NCBI GenBank assembly: GCA_024291935.2
Contig: CM044307.1
Location: 99,515,461 to 99,579,460, forward strand
Direction of reading: 5' to 3'
Length of the DNA: 64,000 bases
Source: Okapia johnstoni
Lineage: Eukaryota > Chordata > Mammalia > Artiodactyla > Giraffidae
The notes beneath the pieces were generated by a model, which was not told where the DNA came from, searched no databases, and saw only the letters and a list, made by a program, of their open reading frames with translations. The number at the start of each line of letters is the position of its first letter. Position 1 is the first letter of the stretch. Made by a program: the position numbers and the translations under genes. Shown one piece after another: positions 21,261-31,954 of this stretch.

Positions 21261-21840
21261 TGTTACCGAGTCCAAGCTTGCTCTGCTTGCCACATGTTAA
21301 GTCAATGAATCTGAGACAAAGTGTTTGGATCAGGAAAGGACTTTATTTGGGAGCTGGCTGATGGAGAAGATGGCATGCTAGCACCTCACAATAACCATCT
21401 TGTTGGGGCCTGAATGTCAGATTCTTTTATGGATCGCTTATGGGGGGAGATTAAAAAAGACCATTTAATTCCTACAAATATCTCCTAGAATGGCAAGCCT
21501 CAGGTAGTGGTGGGATGTGTTGATTTCACTTCCTTATAGTCATTTCATGGATGGTTTAAAATGGAACATTTCCTGTCATATCAACAAACAAAGATGTCAT
21601 ATCTATCTGTGATCCTGGCCTCTCTGAATGTGAATTTCTGAGAGCTGAGCAAAAAAGGAAGGGCACTTGGCTCTGGACCGTTTGCACTCAGAGAGTTCAA
21701 GAATGTCACAGTCCTTCCTAGGGTGGGCAAGGTCAGGTTACCTCCCTGAGGCAGGCCATTATGTATGCCTAACAGAAGTGGCAAGATGAGTCACAGAAGT
21801 ATATCCAGTGTAAATTCAAAATTAACCCTTCCCAGTTACA
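21261..21840 (-). mobile_element. ERV-type solo LTR, antisense
   Basis: The interval begins TG and ends CA. On the minus strand it has a TATA-like ATAAAA (complement at 21425-21430) and a polyadenylation signal AATAAA (complement at 21342-21347) about 80 bases downstream, the expected U3-R layout of an LTR. No gag, pol or env sequence adjoins it, so it is a solo LTR. The exact family is not identified, and no convincing short target duplication was found, so the borders are tentative. Confidence 0.6.
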
Positions 21841-22904
21841 ATTAGTCAAAAATTAGTTTAGATTGAGTTCATTAGGCTTTGGTAATAAGCTCAATTTCTA
21901 GGTCTTGCTTTGGTCTTGAAATATAGGTGATACATTTTGATCTCTCATTCAGTTAGTTGGAAGAAACATCAACGACCCTTGAATATTTTTGAGTACCTTT
22001 TTGTTTGCTTTTTTTTAGACAAAAAAGTATTGAACTGATACATAAAATATGCTTAAAAATCATAGATTTGTAGAATAGAGTATATTTCCCCTTTTGTTGA
22101 TTTATTTCTTGGAATATATGGATATGGAAAATGTCTTATGATGTAAGAATATTTTTAAATAACATCTTCAATAACAACTTTCTTAAAGAGTGGAAATGAA
22201 CCATAATGTAAATTGCATATGCAAATACAAATTTATAAATTTTTCTCATGAAAGTCAAATTTTGAATGTCACAAATTGATGGAGTTTGATTGGTCTCTTT
22301 GGGACCACAAGAATACATATTTTGGGCTTAGGTTGTGCTGGGACAAGAAGTCTCTCTGGGGAGAAAATTAGTTTGACTTACATGTGAAATTTCATAAGGA
22401 TGAACTTATTATTCAAGTGAAGATTTTGTCTACAAATGGTGCTTCATAAAACCAAAAGAAGTTGTTTACCAAGAAATGAAATTTTAGGAGCTAGTTTATG
22501 TTTATGAAATAAAGTTGTGTACTTTCGTTCTTTCATTTTTTTCTTTGTTGTGTTATCTAATTTTTCTATTTATATTATTAAAAAGACCAAGTCCAACAAT
22601 AAATTAGATTTCCAGAGTCAAAAATATGTTTTTAAATTTAAACTTTTGGTCCATTTTATTCTCTAAGGATTTGAATAATCATCATTCCTTTTTTTAAAAT
22701 TACAGTTCTCTTGTGCCATGCCAGTTGCCATGCCAGTAGTTTTCTCCAAGTCCTTTGTGAGTTTTCAAGTCTATGTAAGCAAGCATTTCTCTTATCATCA
22801 ACAAAAGGCAAATGAGAACCTGATGACAATATTTTATTAGCTTTACCTTTTGCCTGTCAGTGCAGTGCTAGTCAAACAACAAAAGCCAGATTTTTGTAAG
22901 TATC
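21841..22904. other. Unique DNA
   Basis: No gene recognised. Contains a 12-base tandem duplication tgccatgccagt at 22714-22737. Confidence 0.5.
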
Positions 22905-23065
22905 CCATTTACTAACTGCATGGACTCAGAGAATGCTCAAATAGTTTTCTCAATCAGCAATATTAATACTTTTCTCTTGAAGCTATGAGTGTGATGAAAA
23001 ATGACATATATAAAGTACCCAGCACAATTTCTGACTCATAATGATATCAATAAACATATTTCTAT
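22905..23065 (+). repeat. MIR SINE fragment
   Basis: 'cccatttactaactgcatgg' (MIR 'cacttactagctgtgtg'), and at the 3' end 'gtgtgatgaaaaatgacat', 'aaagtacccagcacaatttc' and 'atcaataaacat' match MIR order with heavy divergence. Confidence 0.5.
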
Positions 23066-23506
23066 TCTTCCTTTTTTCTATTTCCTTTTCTTTCTCTCTC
23101 AAACTAATAAAATAAATTGCATTTATTTATTGACATTAGTTGTCAATACTCTATACTTGGCAGAAAACTTAGTAGATGTCTTCTCTAACTCCTTGGAGAG
23201 TACTTCTCATTCTGTATTGAAAGAGAAAAGAAATCTGATCCAGTTGTGAATAGTATTGAAAGAAAATTATTTCATGTTCATATGAGTGGAAATAAATTCA
23301 CAAACTTCCTTTAAAAAGTACTTGTTTTATTTCTGAATACTTAATAGCTTTCTATTTCAGTTTTATTGAGTAAATAGTTCCTAGTTGTTTTAAATTTGAA
23401 CTCACTTCAAAATCTTTCCTGCCACTTATTTTTATCTAATAGCAGACTTGTCTGAATAATATGTTTATTTGCAATAATAAGCATTCGATAATGCTATTTG
23501 AATGAT
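23066..23506. other. Unique DNA
   Basis: AT-rich and unclassified. A pyrimidine-rich patch occurs at about 23063-23100. Confidence 0.5.
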
Positions 23507-23705
23507 GTGTGCATGCTTAGTTGTATCTGCTCTTTGCAACCCTGTGGACTATAGCCTGCCAGGCTCCTCTGTCCATGGGATTTCCCAGGCAAGAATACTG
23601 GAGTGGGTTGCCATTTCTTTCTCCAGGGGATCTTCCCAACTCAGGATTGAACTTGCAACTCCTGTGTCAGCTGCATTGGCAGATGGATGCTTTACTACTG
23701 TGCCT
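23507..23705 (-). mobile_element. Bov-tA SINE, antisense
   Basis: Reverse-oriented copy: 'cctgtggactatagcctgcc', 'aggctcctctgtccatggg', 'aagaatactggagtgggttg', 'gccatttctttctcc', then a diverged tRNA-like part. The terminal head bases are decayed, and no clear target duplication was identified. Confidence 0.9.
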
Positions 23706-23997
23706 TTTCCGTAGATCATTGCTAGGTAGGCACTGGGACATTCAGGGGAACATCTGTATAATAATAGCACAGTATTTTGTTAGAGGAAAGTCAGGATTTT
23801 CCTCTGATTAGGGCAAATTAATGGAAGGGAGGGGAATCTTCTTCATTTATATTCAAGATTCACTTGATCTAAGTTCCTGGGCTCACTTGAAGGTCAAGGA
23901 ATCTGGGAAAAAATGAGGAAACCAGCATACTTTTATTTAAAATGCAATTAGGACCAATCTTCATAGAATCTCTAGAAACACAGAGACAAATGTATTC

Positions 23998-24170
23998 TGT
24001 TAATTCATTCACTCAAAAGTATTTACTGAGTCCCCTCCATTTACTGAGTGCCCACTATGACTCTTTTGTGATATATCCATATCACAAACAGACTACAACC
24101 CCCAACCATATGGAACTTAGATTTTAGAGGAAGATTTGATTAGACAAGTGAAAAGTATTAACATAATAAA
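23998..24170 (-). repeat. L2 LINE 3' end, antisense
   Basis: 'ttaattcattcactcaaaag', 'tatttactgagtcccc', 'ttactgagtgcccactatg' and 'atatggaacttagattttag' correspond to the reversed L2 3' terminus, including a duplicated 'tttactgagt' block. Confidence 0.6.
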
Positions 24171-24227
24171 TCTATACTTTGCTTAAAGTTGCTTTAAGGT
24201 GCTTGCAGTACTTTGAGGAAGAAAGTG

Positions 24228-25228
24228 TTGTAGCTACGCGTTCTGGGAAACAGACTCACTCAGAAGGACAATGCAGATAGTGGAGTGCAGTTTATTATAC
24301 CAGTGGGCCCAAGGCAGAGTCTTCTCTTAGCCAAGGACCCCGACCAGTTTTTGTGAAAACCTTATATGCCTTAAGTGTACGTGCCCAAACCCACCCCCCC
24401 AAATTCCCTGAAACTAGTCTGAGCAAAGGAAAAAGAAAGGTACAATCAAAGTTAACCCGTGATTCATATGCCTTAAAGCCTAGGTAGTTAACAGCGGACA
24501 ATTATCAATAGACCTGTGGTCATACCTCAATAGTTCAGTTCAGTTCAGTCGCTCAGTCGTGTCCGACTTTTTGCGACCCCATGAATCGCAGCACGCCGGG
24601 CCTCCCTGTCCATCACCAACTCCTGGAGTTTACCCAAACCCATGTCCATTGAGGCGGTGATGCCATCCAGCCATCTCATCCTCTGTCGTCCCCTTCTCCT
24701 CCTGCCCCCAATCCCTCCCAGCATTAGGGTCTTTTCCAATGAGTCAACTCTTTGCATGAGGTGGCCAAAGTATTGGAGTTTCAGCTTCAACATCAGTCCT
24801 TCCAATGAACACCCAGGATTGATCTCCTTTAGGATGGATTGATTGGATCTCCTTGCAGTCCAAGGGACTCTCAAGAGTCTTCTCCAACACCACAGTTCAA
24901 AAGCATCATTTCTGCGGTGCTCATACCCCAATAAGCATAATAGAATTTATGATTCTATTCAGTTACACAGATAATTAGGGTATTCTTTTAGGCGATGGAG
25001 ACTCTAGGTATGAGCCCTGGGGCTGTTCCACCAGGGAGGGTCTGGTTTTCCAGTTGTTACGTCGTTTCCATTCGTACTGGGCATAGAGCTCAAAGTCCAG
25101 AGTCTGGCCCAAGATGGAGTTCTGCTTTCAAGATGGAGCCTGTTCTGTCTGTTTCTTCCTTCAAAAGAAGGATGGGTAAGAGAGGATTCAAATATTGTGA
25201 GAGGATGACCCATGGATGATGATTTTAA
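24228..25228 (-). mobile_element. BTLTR1-like bovid ERV LTR, split by BovB
   Basis: Reverse-oriented LTR: 'gcagatagtggagtgcag', 'gtgggcccaaggcagagtc', 'ttatatgccttaagtgtacg', and after the insert 'ataagcataatagaattt', 'ggcgatggagactctagg', 'ccaagatggagttctgc'. The minus strand shows a TATA box (complement at 24362-24369) and AATAAA (complement at 24291-24296). I recognise it as the cattle BTLTR1 group from memory. It is solo, and its outer borders are approximate. Confidence 0.75.
24533..24920 (-). pseudogene. Young BovB 3' fragment in the LTR
   Basis: Low-divergence BovB end, with the reversed tail 'gttcagttcagtcgctcag' on the left. It is open over 128 codons on the minus strand (24545-24931) through the natural C-terminus, including [19 protein letters not shown] and [15 protein letters not shown]. 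The duplication tcatacctcaata/tcataccccaata at 24520-24532 and 24921-24933 shows it inserted into the BTLTR1-like LTR. 5'-truncated, so it lacks the RT active site. Confidence 0.93.
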
Positions 25229-25340
25229 GATTATTTTTTTATTTTTTATTTTTATTTTTAATTTTTTTTTCTCCCAAATGGAGTCATGAGAGTGTAGCTC
25301 TGTATCTTTCAGTTAGCAGAGTTGTGGAACATTTTAGCGT

Positions 25341-25388
25341 TTCAAGTGATTTGTGATTCAAGTGATTTGAAATTCAAGTGATTTCCCT
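25341..25388 (+). repeat. 16-bp unit x3 tandem repeat
   Basis: Three consecutive units share ttcaagtgattt followed by variable last bases (gtga, gaaa, ccct). Array length is 48 bases, with no matching repeat family. Confidence 0.9.
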
Positions 25389-25603
25389 TTCACATAGCAT
25401 AGACAGTAAATTGGTTGATACTGATAATGATACTGGTTTTCATGGTGATTATATTCAAATATTTAGTAAAAAGTGAGAAAATTTTTCTTAAAGATTACAA
25501 GCCAGTTGTACATTTAAATATAAAGTTCTAGATTTTGATATACTATGGGAAGTAGGTACTCTAATTTAGCAGCCTGTCTTTTAATATATTTATTCTTTCC
25601 TAG

Positions 25604-25642
25604 AAACATCAAAAAATATATTCCTCCTCTCCCTCACACCAG
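25604..25642 (+). other. Speculative 39-nt exon
   Basis: The acceptor 'tttattctttcctag' (AG at 25602-25603) and the near-ideal donor CAG|gtaagatt (25643) bound 39 bases. All three frames are open; a phase-0 reading gives KHQKIYSSSPSHQ. The length is a multiple of three. No family is recognised. Confidence 0.15.
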
Positions 25643-27094
25643 GTAAGATTAGAGAATGATAGAGTGAAATATTATCTTTAAAGTATATACAACTATTGTG
25701 GAAAATCACAGTGGTAGAATTATGTACTATGAACATCAATGTAGGTACTTTATTTAAGATTTATGAACTATGTATTTTCATTTATGGGTGATAATATTTT
25801 TCTTCTTAGCTATTTTCCCTCCTTTCATTAACTTTAATCTTAATAGCTCTCCTCTATAAAGTATTTACCAAGAGTTCTTAAATACATACATTATTCATTT
25901 AAATACTTTACATATATTTATAAAGAAGTCAAGTGCACATAAATAATGGGTTGTTTCATATTTATTTTTTAGCCTCATTTAAGTAAAATGGAACTAAACT
26001 AAAAACTGTCATGAAATATCTTCCCTGAAGAAAGATATTCAGAAGACAGTTTTCATTATTTAGGTCATCATCAATGAAAGGCAGACATTGAGACCAAAAT
26101 CATGAGTCAGAATTAGAAGGTGCTTTGTGTGAATGTGTTGAAGAACTATAGGTAAATTGTAATGGAGGGAGGAAGATCAGTAAAGAAAAACAGATTGGTA
26201 TAAAGTGAATACACTGAAGGATTTAGTGTGTATTTATCGGAGATAAATTCTTCCTTTGAATCATTTCCAGACCCAAGCCATTGAGATGCTGCTAATGTTC
26301 CCTGCAGAGTCACCCATTTACTCTTGGGATGATTCAGTCCACTCACCTGACTCTGATGGGAGAGAGACTTGTAATTGTGGTCTCTGTGAGACTGTAAAGC
26401 AAAGGGTTCTTACTTCCATGGGCTTGTTACTTGGTGTTTCTGTGTAGGGCTGGCAGAAAATTGTGCCACGCATGAGTTCCTCTTGAATTAGTCAACTAGA
26501 CTACAACTTACCCACAATTGAGAAGACTTTATAACAGTTGCCAAGGATGTTTGAATGAGCCAGATTTCCACAGCTTCCACAGAGGAATCCTGATACATTT
26601 GTCACTTCCCGAATCAATCAGTGGCCTTGCTAATTTTGCTGTTTCCCAATAGCTGGTCTACTTTCCCCAGAAATTCTGAGAGCCTGGCCAAGGAGGCTGG
26701 ACAGTCTGCAGAAATATATACAACAGCCAGAATTGTCAAGCTGCATGAGTTCTCCCTTCAGCTAAGAAACTTCAGACACAATCATGATGCAATGCCCTGG
26801 AATATAAGCAAAGAAATTGTCAGCATAAAATATCTTTGTATGCTTGGCAGTGTAACAGATGCAACATGCAGAGCGATTAATCTGATTGTTATCCAAAAAA
26901 GAGAACAGAAGGGAGAGCCTGGCCTGGCACAACTTTAACTATGTCAAACATAGCAACAAAATAAAACAACAACGGTCTCTTTGGAACATACCTTATCCTA
27001 TTCAGTAGCTCTCTCATTTGACTGTAACGACCTCGCATGACCAGACTTGAAACAATGTGACTGAGCCTAGGATTGGGAATCATAAAATGTGGAG

Positions 27095-27215
27095 TCAAGC
27101 TACCATTAAACCTGTGTGTCAGCATCTGAGTGGCATTGTGTCCAAGGAAATATGAGGATAAATGAGATGATGAATGAGCCAGTGCTTTGTAAACGGTCTG
27201 TAGATACAAGGAAAT
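27095..27215 (+). repeat. MIR SINE fragment
   Basis: 'aaacctgtgtgtcagcatc', then 'atgaggataaatgagatgat', 'gaatgagccagtgctttg' and 'taaacggtctg' follow the MIR 3' half ('gaggattaaatgagataat...agtgctttg'). Confidence 0.5.
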
Positions 27216-28094
27216 GATATTATCGTTGAAGTTAAGCAAAGCTTTTAAGCAAAGCTGCAAACCATTTATCAAACTTGCATCTATGAAGATTCCCAGATAT
27301 GTATGAAGAAAGAAACCCAGTCAAAAGCCAGACCCCTCCAGTAAAACAGGGTAAGGATTTGGACTATTCTTACTGGGCTTTAAAGGAAAAGATGACCCTT
27401 AAAATCTGGAGAAATCTAGGACATGTAGGTTATGTAAGCAACTCTTTGAAATGCAGCAATTATTTTTCGTCAGATAACAATGGAGGAAAGTTTTTGTAAT
27501 TCTGTTATTTGTGAAATAAACAGTACCTGTTCAGGGACTGGAAATTGAATGATGCTGCTTATTTGTAGAAGCAGCAGCTATGAGGTAGCAGTTTTGACAT
27601 GACTGTGAAGCTATGGACATAAGGAGAGAGACAGATTATTACCCAACAGACAATAATTTTATTTTCAGACTCTGGAGCAGTTTAGTCTCAATTTCCCACG
27701 ATGTATTAAATATGTGCACATGCATATGCACACACATCACAAATGCAAAAAAAAAAAATTGCTTACAGTAGGGCAAGGCTCAGGAATTTGGATGAAATGG
27801 TGAACAACACTATTGAAGCAGCTCTAATTTTAAATTCCCTCTTGCAGCTGCAGCATCCTGCCTTATTCTCTATGAATACAACACATTGATTTAAATAAAA
27901 ATAGTTATCTGCATCATGCTTCCCTGTACCAGCTGCAGAATTCTCATAAGCCTTTGATTTACTCTCTATTAGTGGTATAGAAATAGAGCCATTTAAGATG
28001 AAAATAGTAATGGCTCTTTTTCCAGTCCCTCGATCCTGTCAAGTTAAACCTAATGTCAATTAATGTGGCTGGTTTTATATACTCAATATCTTGC
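27216..28094. other. Unique DNA, possibly conserved
   Basis: No repeat recognised. 27770-28080 contains clusters of homeodomain-like ATTA/TAAT cores and little low-complexity sequence, the texture of conserved non-coding DNA, but this is impression only. A poly-A run occurs at about 27748-27759. Confidence 0.4.
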
Positions 28095-28215
28095 AATAAT
28101 TTATAATGAAAAATAATATATATGGATATATATGAATCACTTTGCTATACACAAGAAACTAACACTAAAACATTGTATACCAACTGCAATTCAATAATTT
28201 TTTAAATTAAAAAAA
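28095..28215 (+). repeat. L1 LINE 3' terminus
   Basis: 'atgaatcactttgctatacac', 'aagaaactaacactaaaac', 'attgtataccaactgc' and 'aattcaataatttttt' match the last 100 or so bases of an L1 3' UTR. Confidence 0.75.
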
Positions 28216-28484
28216 TATAATTGTTTTATATTTAACAAAGGAATAAATCTGATTCTTTCTGTGAAGCAGGGGGGAAACTTTTATGAACAAGAGGCTTCTT
28301 CTCCCTTGTTCACAGGTTTGTCTTAGAGTTGACTGTAGAGTTGATGTCTTTTATGGCAGTTCCTGAACACTCTTAAATGTTTTTTCTTTCTTTTTGTCCT
28401 TATAAAACTTCTTTCTCCTGTCCATCACTGGAAAAATCCCTTGACAATACTTTTTCTCCACTGTCTCCTACCATAGATAGTACA

Positions 28485-28697
28485 TGTGTACATACTCAGT
28501 CACTTCAGTTGTGTCTGACTCTTTGTGACCCCATGGACAGCAGCCCACCAGGCTCCTCTGTCCACTGGATTCTCCTGGCAAGAATACTGGAGTGGGTTGT
28601 CATGCCCTCCTCCAGGGGATCTTTCTAACCCAGGGAGCGAACCTTCATCTTCTGCATTGTAGGCGGATTCTTTACCACTGAGTACCAGGGAAGCCCT
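28485..28697 (-). mobile_element. Bov-tA SINE, antisense
   Basis: Full-length reversed copy from 'cactcagttgtgtctgac'-type sequence to the complement of 'ggcttccctggtactc'. The flanking catagatagtaca (28472-28484) and catagatggtaca (28698-28710) form a 13-base target duplication with one mismatch. Confidence 0.94.
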
Positions 28698-28759
28698 CAT
28701 AGATGGTACACAGAGACAGAAATTCCCCTGGGTGCTCCTCCTTCCTGTTTCTAAGCACT

Positions 28760-28990
28760 GGAAGCCTCTCTCTAGAGTAACCCACAGCTTCATCAGAGCT
28801 CCTTATGAACAGAGGCTGTATCTTCATTTTCTGCATTGTGTATCCCTGGTCCACTTCACTTGATAGACTCTTAATAAAAAATAATTGAACAGACGGAATA
28901 CATGGATGAGAGTATTGCTTGCTTTCTCATGTGATACGCTGCCTGGTATGAAGCAAGTGCTTAATAAGAAATATATGATGAAGAAGCAAA
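28760..28990 (+). repeat. L2 LINE 3' ends
   Basis: 'gaacagaggctgtatcttc', 'gcattgtgtatccctggtcc' and 'gactcttaataaaaaataattg' match the L2 3' terminus. A second, shorter L2-like end ('ctgcctggtatgaagcaag', 'tgcttaataagaaat') follows at 28940-28980. Confidence 0.55.
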
Positions 28991-29119
28991 TCCAGTGTGC
29001 TTTTAGTGGTCTTTCTTACTTGTGTTGGCCATGAAAGGAAGAAAACTCTGAGGACAGGAGAGAAGATACTCTTTTCATTGCTCTCATCGGTGCTGTAATA
29101 AACTTAACAGTACATCTGG

Positions 29120-29380
29120 TGGTGAAAGGCCGTCTTGGTTCACACCTTGCTCACCTAACCCACTTCATCTCTTGCCTCTCACCAGGCTTTCACTCTCTAC
29201 CCTACACACGGCCCACATTATAACTACAGACATAACGTATCCCACTCTCCCTTTGCCAGTCCATGATGTGTTTCCCTTCTATGAAAAATGTCCCTCAAAC
29301 CTCTTCACCTAGCTTCTTCAGCCTTTAGGTCTTGGGATTGACATCACAGTCTCAGGTGATCCTTTCCTGATGAACTAGGT
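29120..29380 (+). repeat. L2 LINE fragment
   Basis: 'cctctcaccaggctttcac', 'ctcttcacctagcttcttc', 'agcctttaggtcttgggatt' and 'gacatcacagtctcagg' resemble the L2 3' region ('ccttcaggtctcagctcaaatgtcacctc'). Confidence 0.5.
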
Positions 29381-29443
29381 TGAGATTAGGTGAGTTTTTG
29401 TGTTCTTTTTGCATACCGAGCTCACTTTGCTTTCATAATCATG

Positions 29444-29650
29444 GTGTTGTTTAGTCGCACAGTCATGTCTGATTCTTTCAACCCCATGGACTGTAGCCTG
29501 GCAGGCTCCTCTGTCCATAGAATTTCCCAGGCAAGCATACTGGAAGGCATTGCCATCCCCTTCTTCTTGGGATCTTCTCAATCTAGGGACTGAACTTACA
29601 TCTCCTGCATTACAAGCAGATTCTTTGCCATTAAGCCACCAGGGAAGCCC
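29444..29650 (-). mobile_element. Bov-tA SINE, antisense
   Basis: Reversed SINE with 'aaccccatggactgtagcc', 'ggcaggctcctctgtcc', 'aagcatactggaaggcattg' and the head complement 'aagccaccagggaagcccc'. It lies between two L2-like blocks. Possible diverged target duplication (cataatcatgg / catagccatag). Confidence 0.9.
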
Positions 29651-29689
29651 CATAGCCATAGTTTATTGTAAACGATGAGATTTCTAGTC

Positions 29690-29970
29690 CTTTAAATCCC
29701 GTTCTGCTGATGACTTTGAGGGTCATTTCATTTAAGATAAAGCCTAAGATTCTTAAATGTGGAACAAGAGGTTTCAGGGGATCAAATGACTCTTTGCCAT
29801 TCCAGTCTCATTTCAGCCTTAGAGTCTTTGGTCATAATATTCCTATGGGTTGAAAAATTCTTCTACCTTCCCTGAAAATCCCTTCTCATCTTCTAGTCCT
29901 CGCTCAGAGCCTCTTCTGTTAACCCAGTAACTAGTTAATTCCTAGTTCAAAGTATTCATTGCAAAAATGA
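29690..29970 (+). repeat. L2 LINE fragment
   Basis: 'aagataaagcctaagattc', 'tttgccattccagtctc', 'ttctaccttccctgaaaatc' and 'ccttctcatcttctagtcc' follow the L2 3' region order. Highly diverged. Confidence 0.5.
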
Positions 29971-30929
29971 TCTGTCATTGATCAAGCAGCTAACCATAAT
30001 GGCCAACACAAATAAGATGTAAGTATATCATGTTTTTGTTAAATCTGTTTTTTCCTCAATATTCAGTATAGCTCTATGCTTTGATAAAAAGGTCTAATAT
30101 TCTGAAGATTCCTTACAGATTTATGCGGACAGTATTTTGTTTCTCTCTTCCTTCTCATTAGGTCGTAACAGTTAAGACCCTGAGGTTTGTTACTTTGTTC
30201 TTGTCTCCTTCTATCAATTAAATCCTTCAACAAGGTTATCCAGGTATTTGAAAGGGAAAATGTTGTTTAGCTCTCTGCAGTTGAAAGTGCCAGAGTTTAA
30301 TGCTTGCATCAATAAATAATCACTGCAAGGTTATATTATTCACCTGGACAAATTGTATAAACTGGATACTCGTTTTAATTAAGCTCCAGAGCTCTTCCAG
30401 TTAAGACAGCTGTGGAAAGATGTGAAAGCAGAGAAAAATAGAAGTAGGGCATTTGAGTGTCTGAGCAAGAAAAAAAAAAAAACTAATGGGGAAACTGAAC
30501 AATCAATTCTATATTATATAACAAAGTCATTTTGAGATGTCGGATTGCAGGAACTGGCTTTCTTGATTTTCTATATGGCATCTAGTGCAGTCTATGCTTT
30601 AATGATCTGAGTTTTCTTGTGCCCAGAAACCTAGATAGGAAGAAATAAGAGCTGCTTAGTAAGCTTGATGTGCAGATACATGAAAATGTTAGGGATAGAA
30701 ATTAAAATGATGCGCAGAATGCAGTGGTGAGTCAGTGAAAGGATTTAAAAGTGACGAATAATGTGTGATCATTTCATTTGAAGCTTAAGCTGATTGAAGT
30801 CGGGGTAATTAATAATACCTCAAGAAAAGATTTAGAAATATCATGATTTTGTCTCCTACAGATATAAGAAATGATAATATTAAATATTCAGATCAACCAC
30901 ATATTAAGTTCCTGCTATATGTCTGCTGT
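29971..30929. other. Unique DNA
   Basis: No repeat recognised. 30200-30460 has a mixed, non-repetitive texture that could be conserved. A poly-A run lies at about 30470-30481. Confidence 0.45.
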
Positions 30930-31143
30930 TCAACAATAACCTTTCTATATTTTGTCTCTAAGCTTCCCATAACTCTATGAGATTCATGTTGGTATTATTA
31001 TTACCATTTCAAATGTTAGGAAATTAGTAACTGCCCTCATGCCATGTACACATTAGATGTCAGAGCTAGAGTTTGAACCTAGGACCACTGCACACCCCCA
31101 GGCAATTTCCTACCACTGCACACCCCCAGGCAATTTCCTACCA
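30930..31143 (-). repeat. MIR SINE, antisense, with tandem duplication
   Basis: 'tattattattaccatttcaa', 'aggaaattagtaactgccc' and 'gagctagagtttgaaccta' match antisense MIR. Its end contains an exact 28-base tandem duplication, accactgcacaccccc... at 31084-31111 and 31112-31139. Confidence 0.7.
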
Positions 31144-31144
31144 A

Positions 31145-31535
31145 CTTAGCACATATTATTTGTTTATTCTTGGCAAAAATCTTGTTGAGGTAGTGTCATT
31201 ATCCTCATTTTGTAGATAAATTTTAAACCTCTGTGTGTGTGTGAGTCACTCGGTTGTGTCTGACTCTTTGTGACCCCATGAACTATAGCCTGCCAGGCTC
31301 CTCTGTCCATGGGATTCTCCAGGCAAGAATACTGGAATGGGTTGCCATGCCCTTCTCCAGGGAATCTTTCTGACCCGGGATTGAACCTGGGTCTCCTGCA
31401 TTGCAGGCATATTCTTTACTGTCTGAGCCATGAGGGAAGCCCTAAAATTGAAACCTAGAAGAGTTCAATAAAGAAAATAAAGCTGTATCCCCAGTCAAGG
31501 GTGGAGCTCAGATTTGAACCCAGCAGTTTTTTTTT
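31145..31535 (-). repeat. MIR SINE, antisense, split by a Bov-tA
   Basis: 'cattatcctcattttgtag' and 'ataaattttaaacc' on the left and 'gagctcagatttgaaccc' on the right are the two halves of one antisense MIR, separated by the SINE at 31231-31443. Confidence 0.7.
31231..31443 (-). mobile_element. Bov-tA SINE, antisense
   Basis: Reversed SINE: a short GT run, 'gagtcactcggttgtgtctg', 'aagaatactggaatgggttg', 'ttgaacctgggtctcctgc', ending in the complement of 'gggcttccctcatgg'. Flanks aaattttaaacct (31218-31230) and aaaattgaaacct (31444-31456) are its target duplication with two mismatches. Confidence 0.93.
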
Positions 31536-31594
31536 TGTTTGTTTGTTTGATTTTAATCCTGTGTACAGTCTTTTTTTTTTTTTTTTTTTTTTTT
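31527..31594 (+). repeat. T-rich simple repeat
   Basis: A T run and (GTTT)n at 31527-31549, then an uninterrupted 24-T run at 31571-31594. Likely length-polymorphic. Confidence 0.9.
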
Positions 31595-31954
31595 ACTAGA
31601 TTAGCTTCAGCATGGTAATCCTGTGCCATACTCTAGTGACTGTGTGAGTGAGAAAGCAAAGGATCATTCTATTTTTACATAGGAGAGCTAATTTCAAAGG
31701 GTAAGTAAGCAGATCCTTGGGAACTGTGGCTCCACATAATGAGTGTTTCTTAAAATCAAGGTCACTCACACAGACTTACATTTCAATATGATTTGCTCTT
31801 TCCAAATTATCTCAATCTAATATCTATCCATAGGGTATAAGTTGGTGCCAAGGACCATCGAGTTGCTGAAATTCAGAATTGGTTTATTGATTGATTAACT
31901 TACTGTAGTAAAATCTAGCCTATTCTGACCAAAAAAAAAAAAAAAAAAATCTGC

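Larger units (their letters stand above)
25229..27094. other. Unique DNA with a T-rich start
   Basis: A T/A-rich low-complexity block spans about 25229-25271. A 16-base unit is repeated three times at 25341-25388. A speculative 39-base exon lies at 25604-25642. From about 26240 to 27100 the sequence is less AT-rich than its surroundings, with open frames of 60-130 codons on both strands that I cannot relate to any protein; it could be a conserved non-coding block or an unrecognised relic. Confidence 0.5.

Noticed and set aside
26889..27272. 127-codon minus-strand open frame in repeat-poor DNA
   Set aside because: No domain, signal peptide or splice context recognised. It overlaps a MIR fragment and other open frames on the opposite strand, so coding status is unsupported.
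27297..27350. 54-base exon-like segment before a gtaagg donor
   Set aside because: The acceptor side has a poor pyrimidine tract, and the only open frame does not match the phase of the other exon-like segments.
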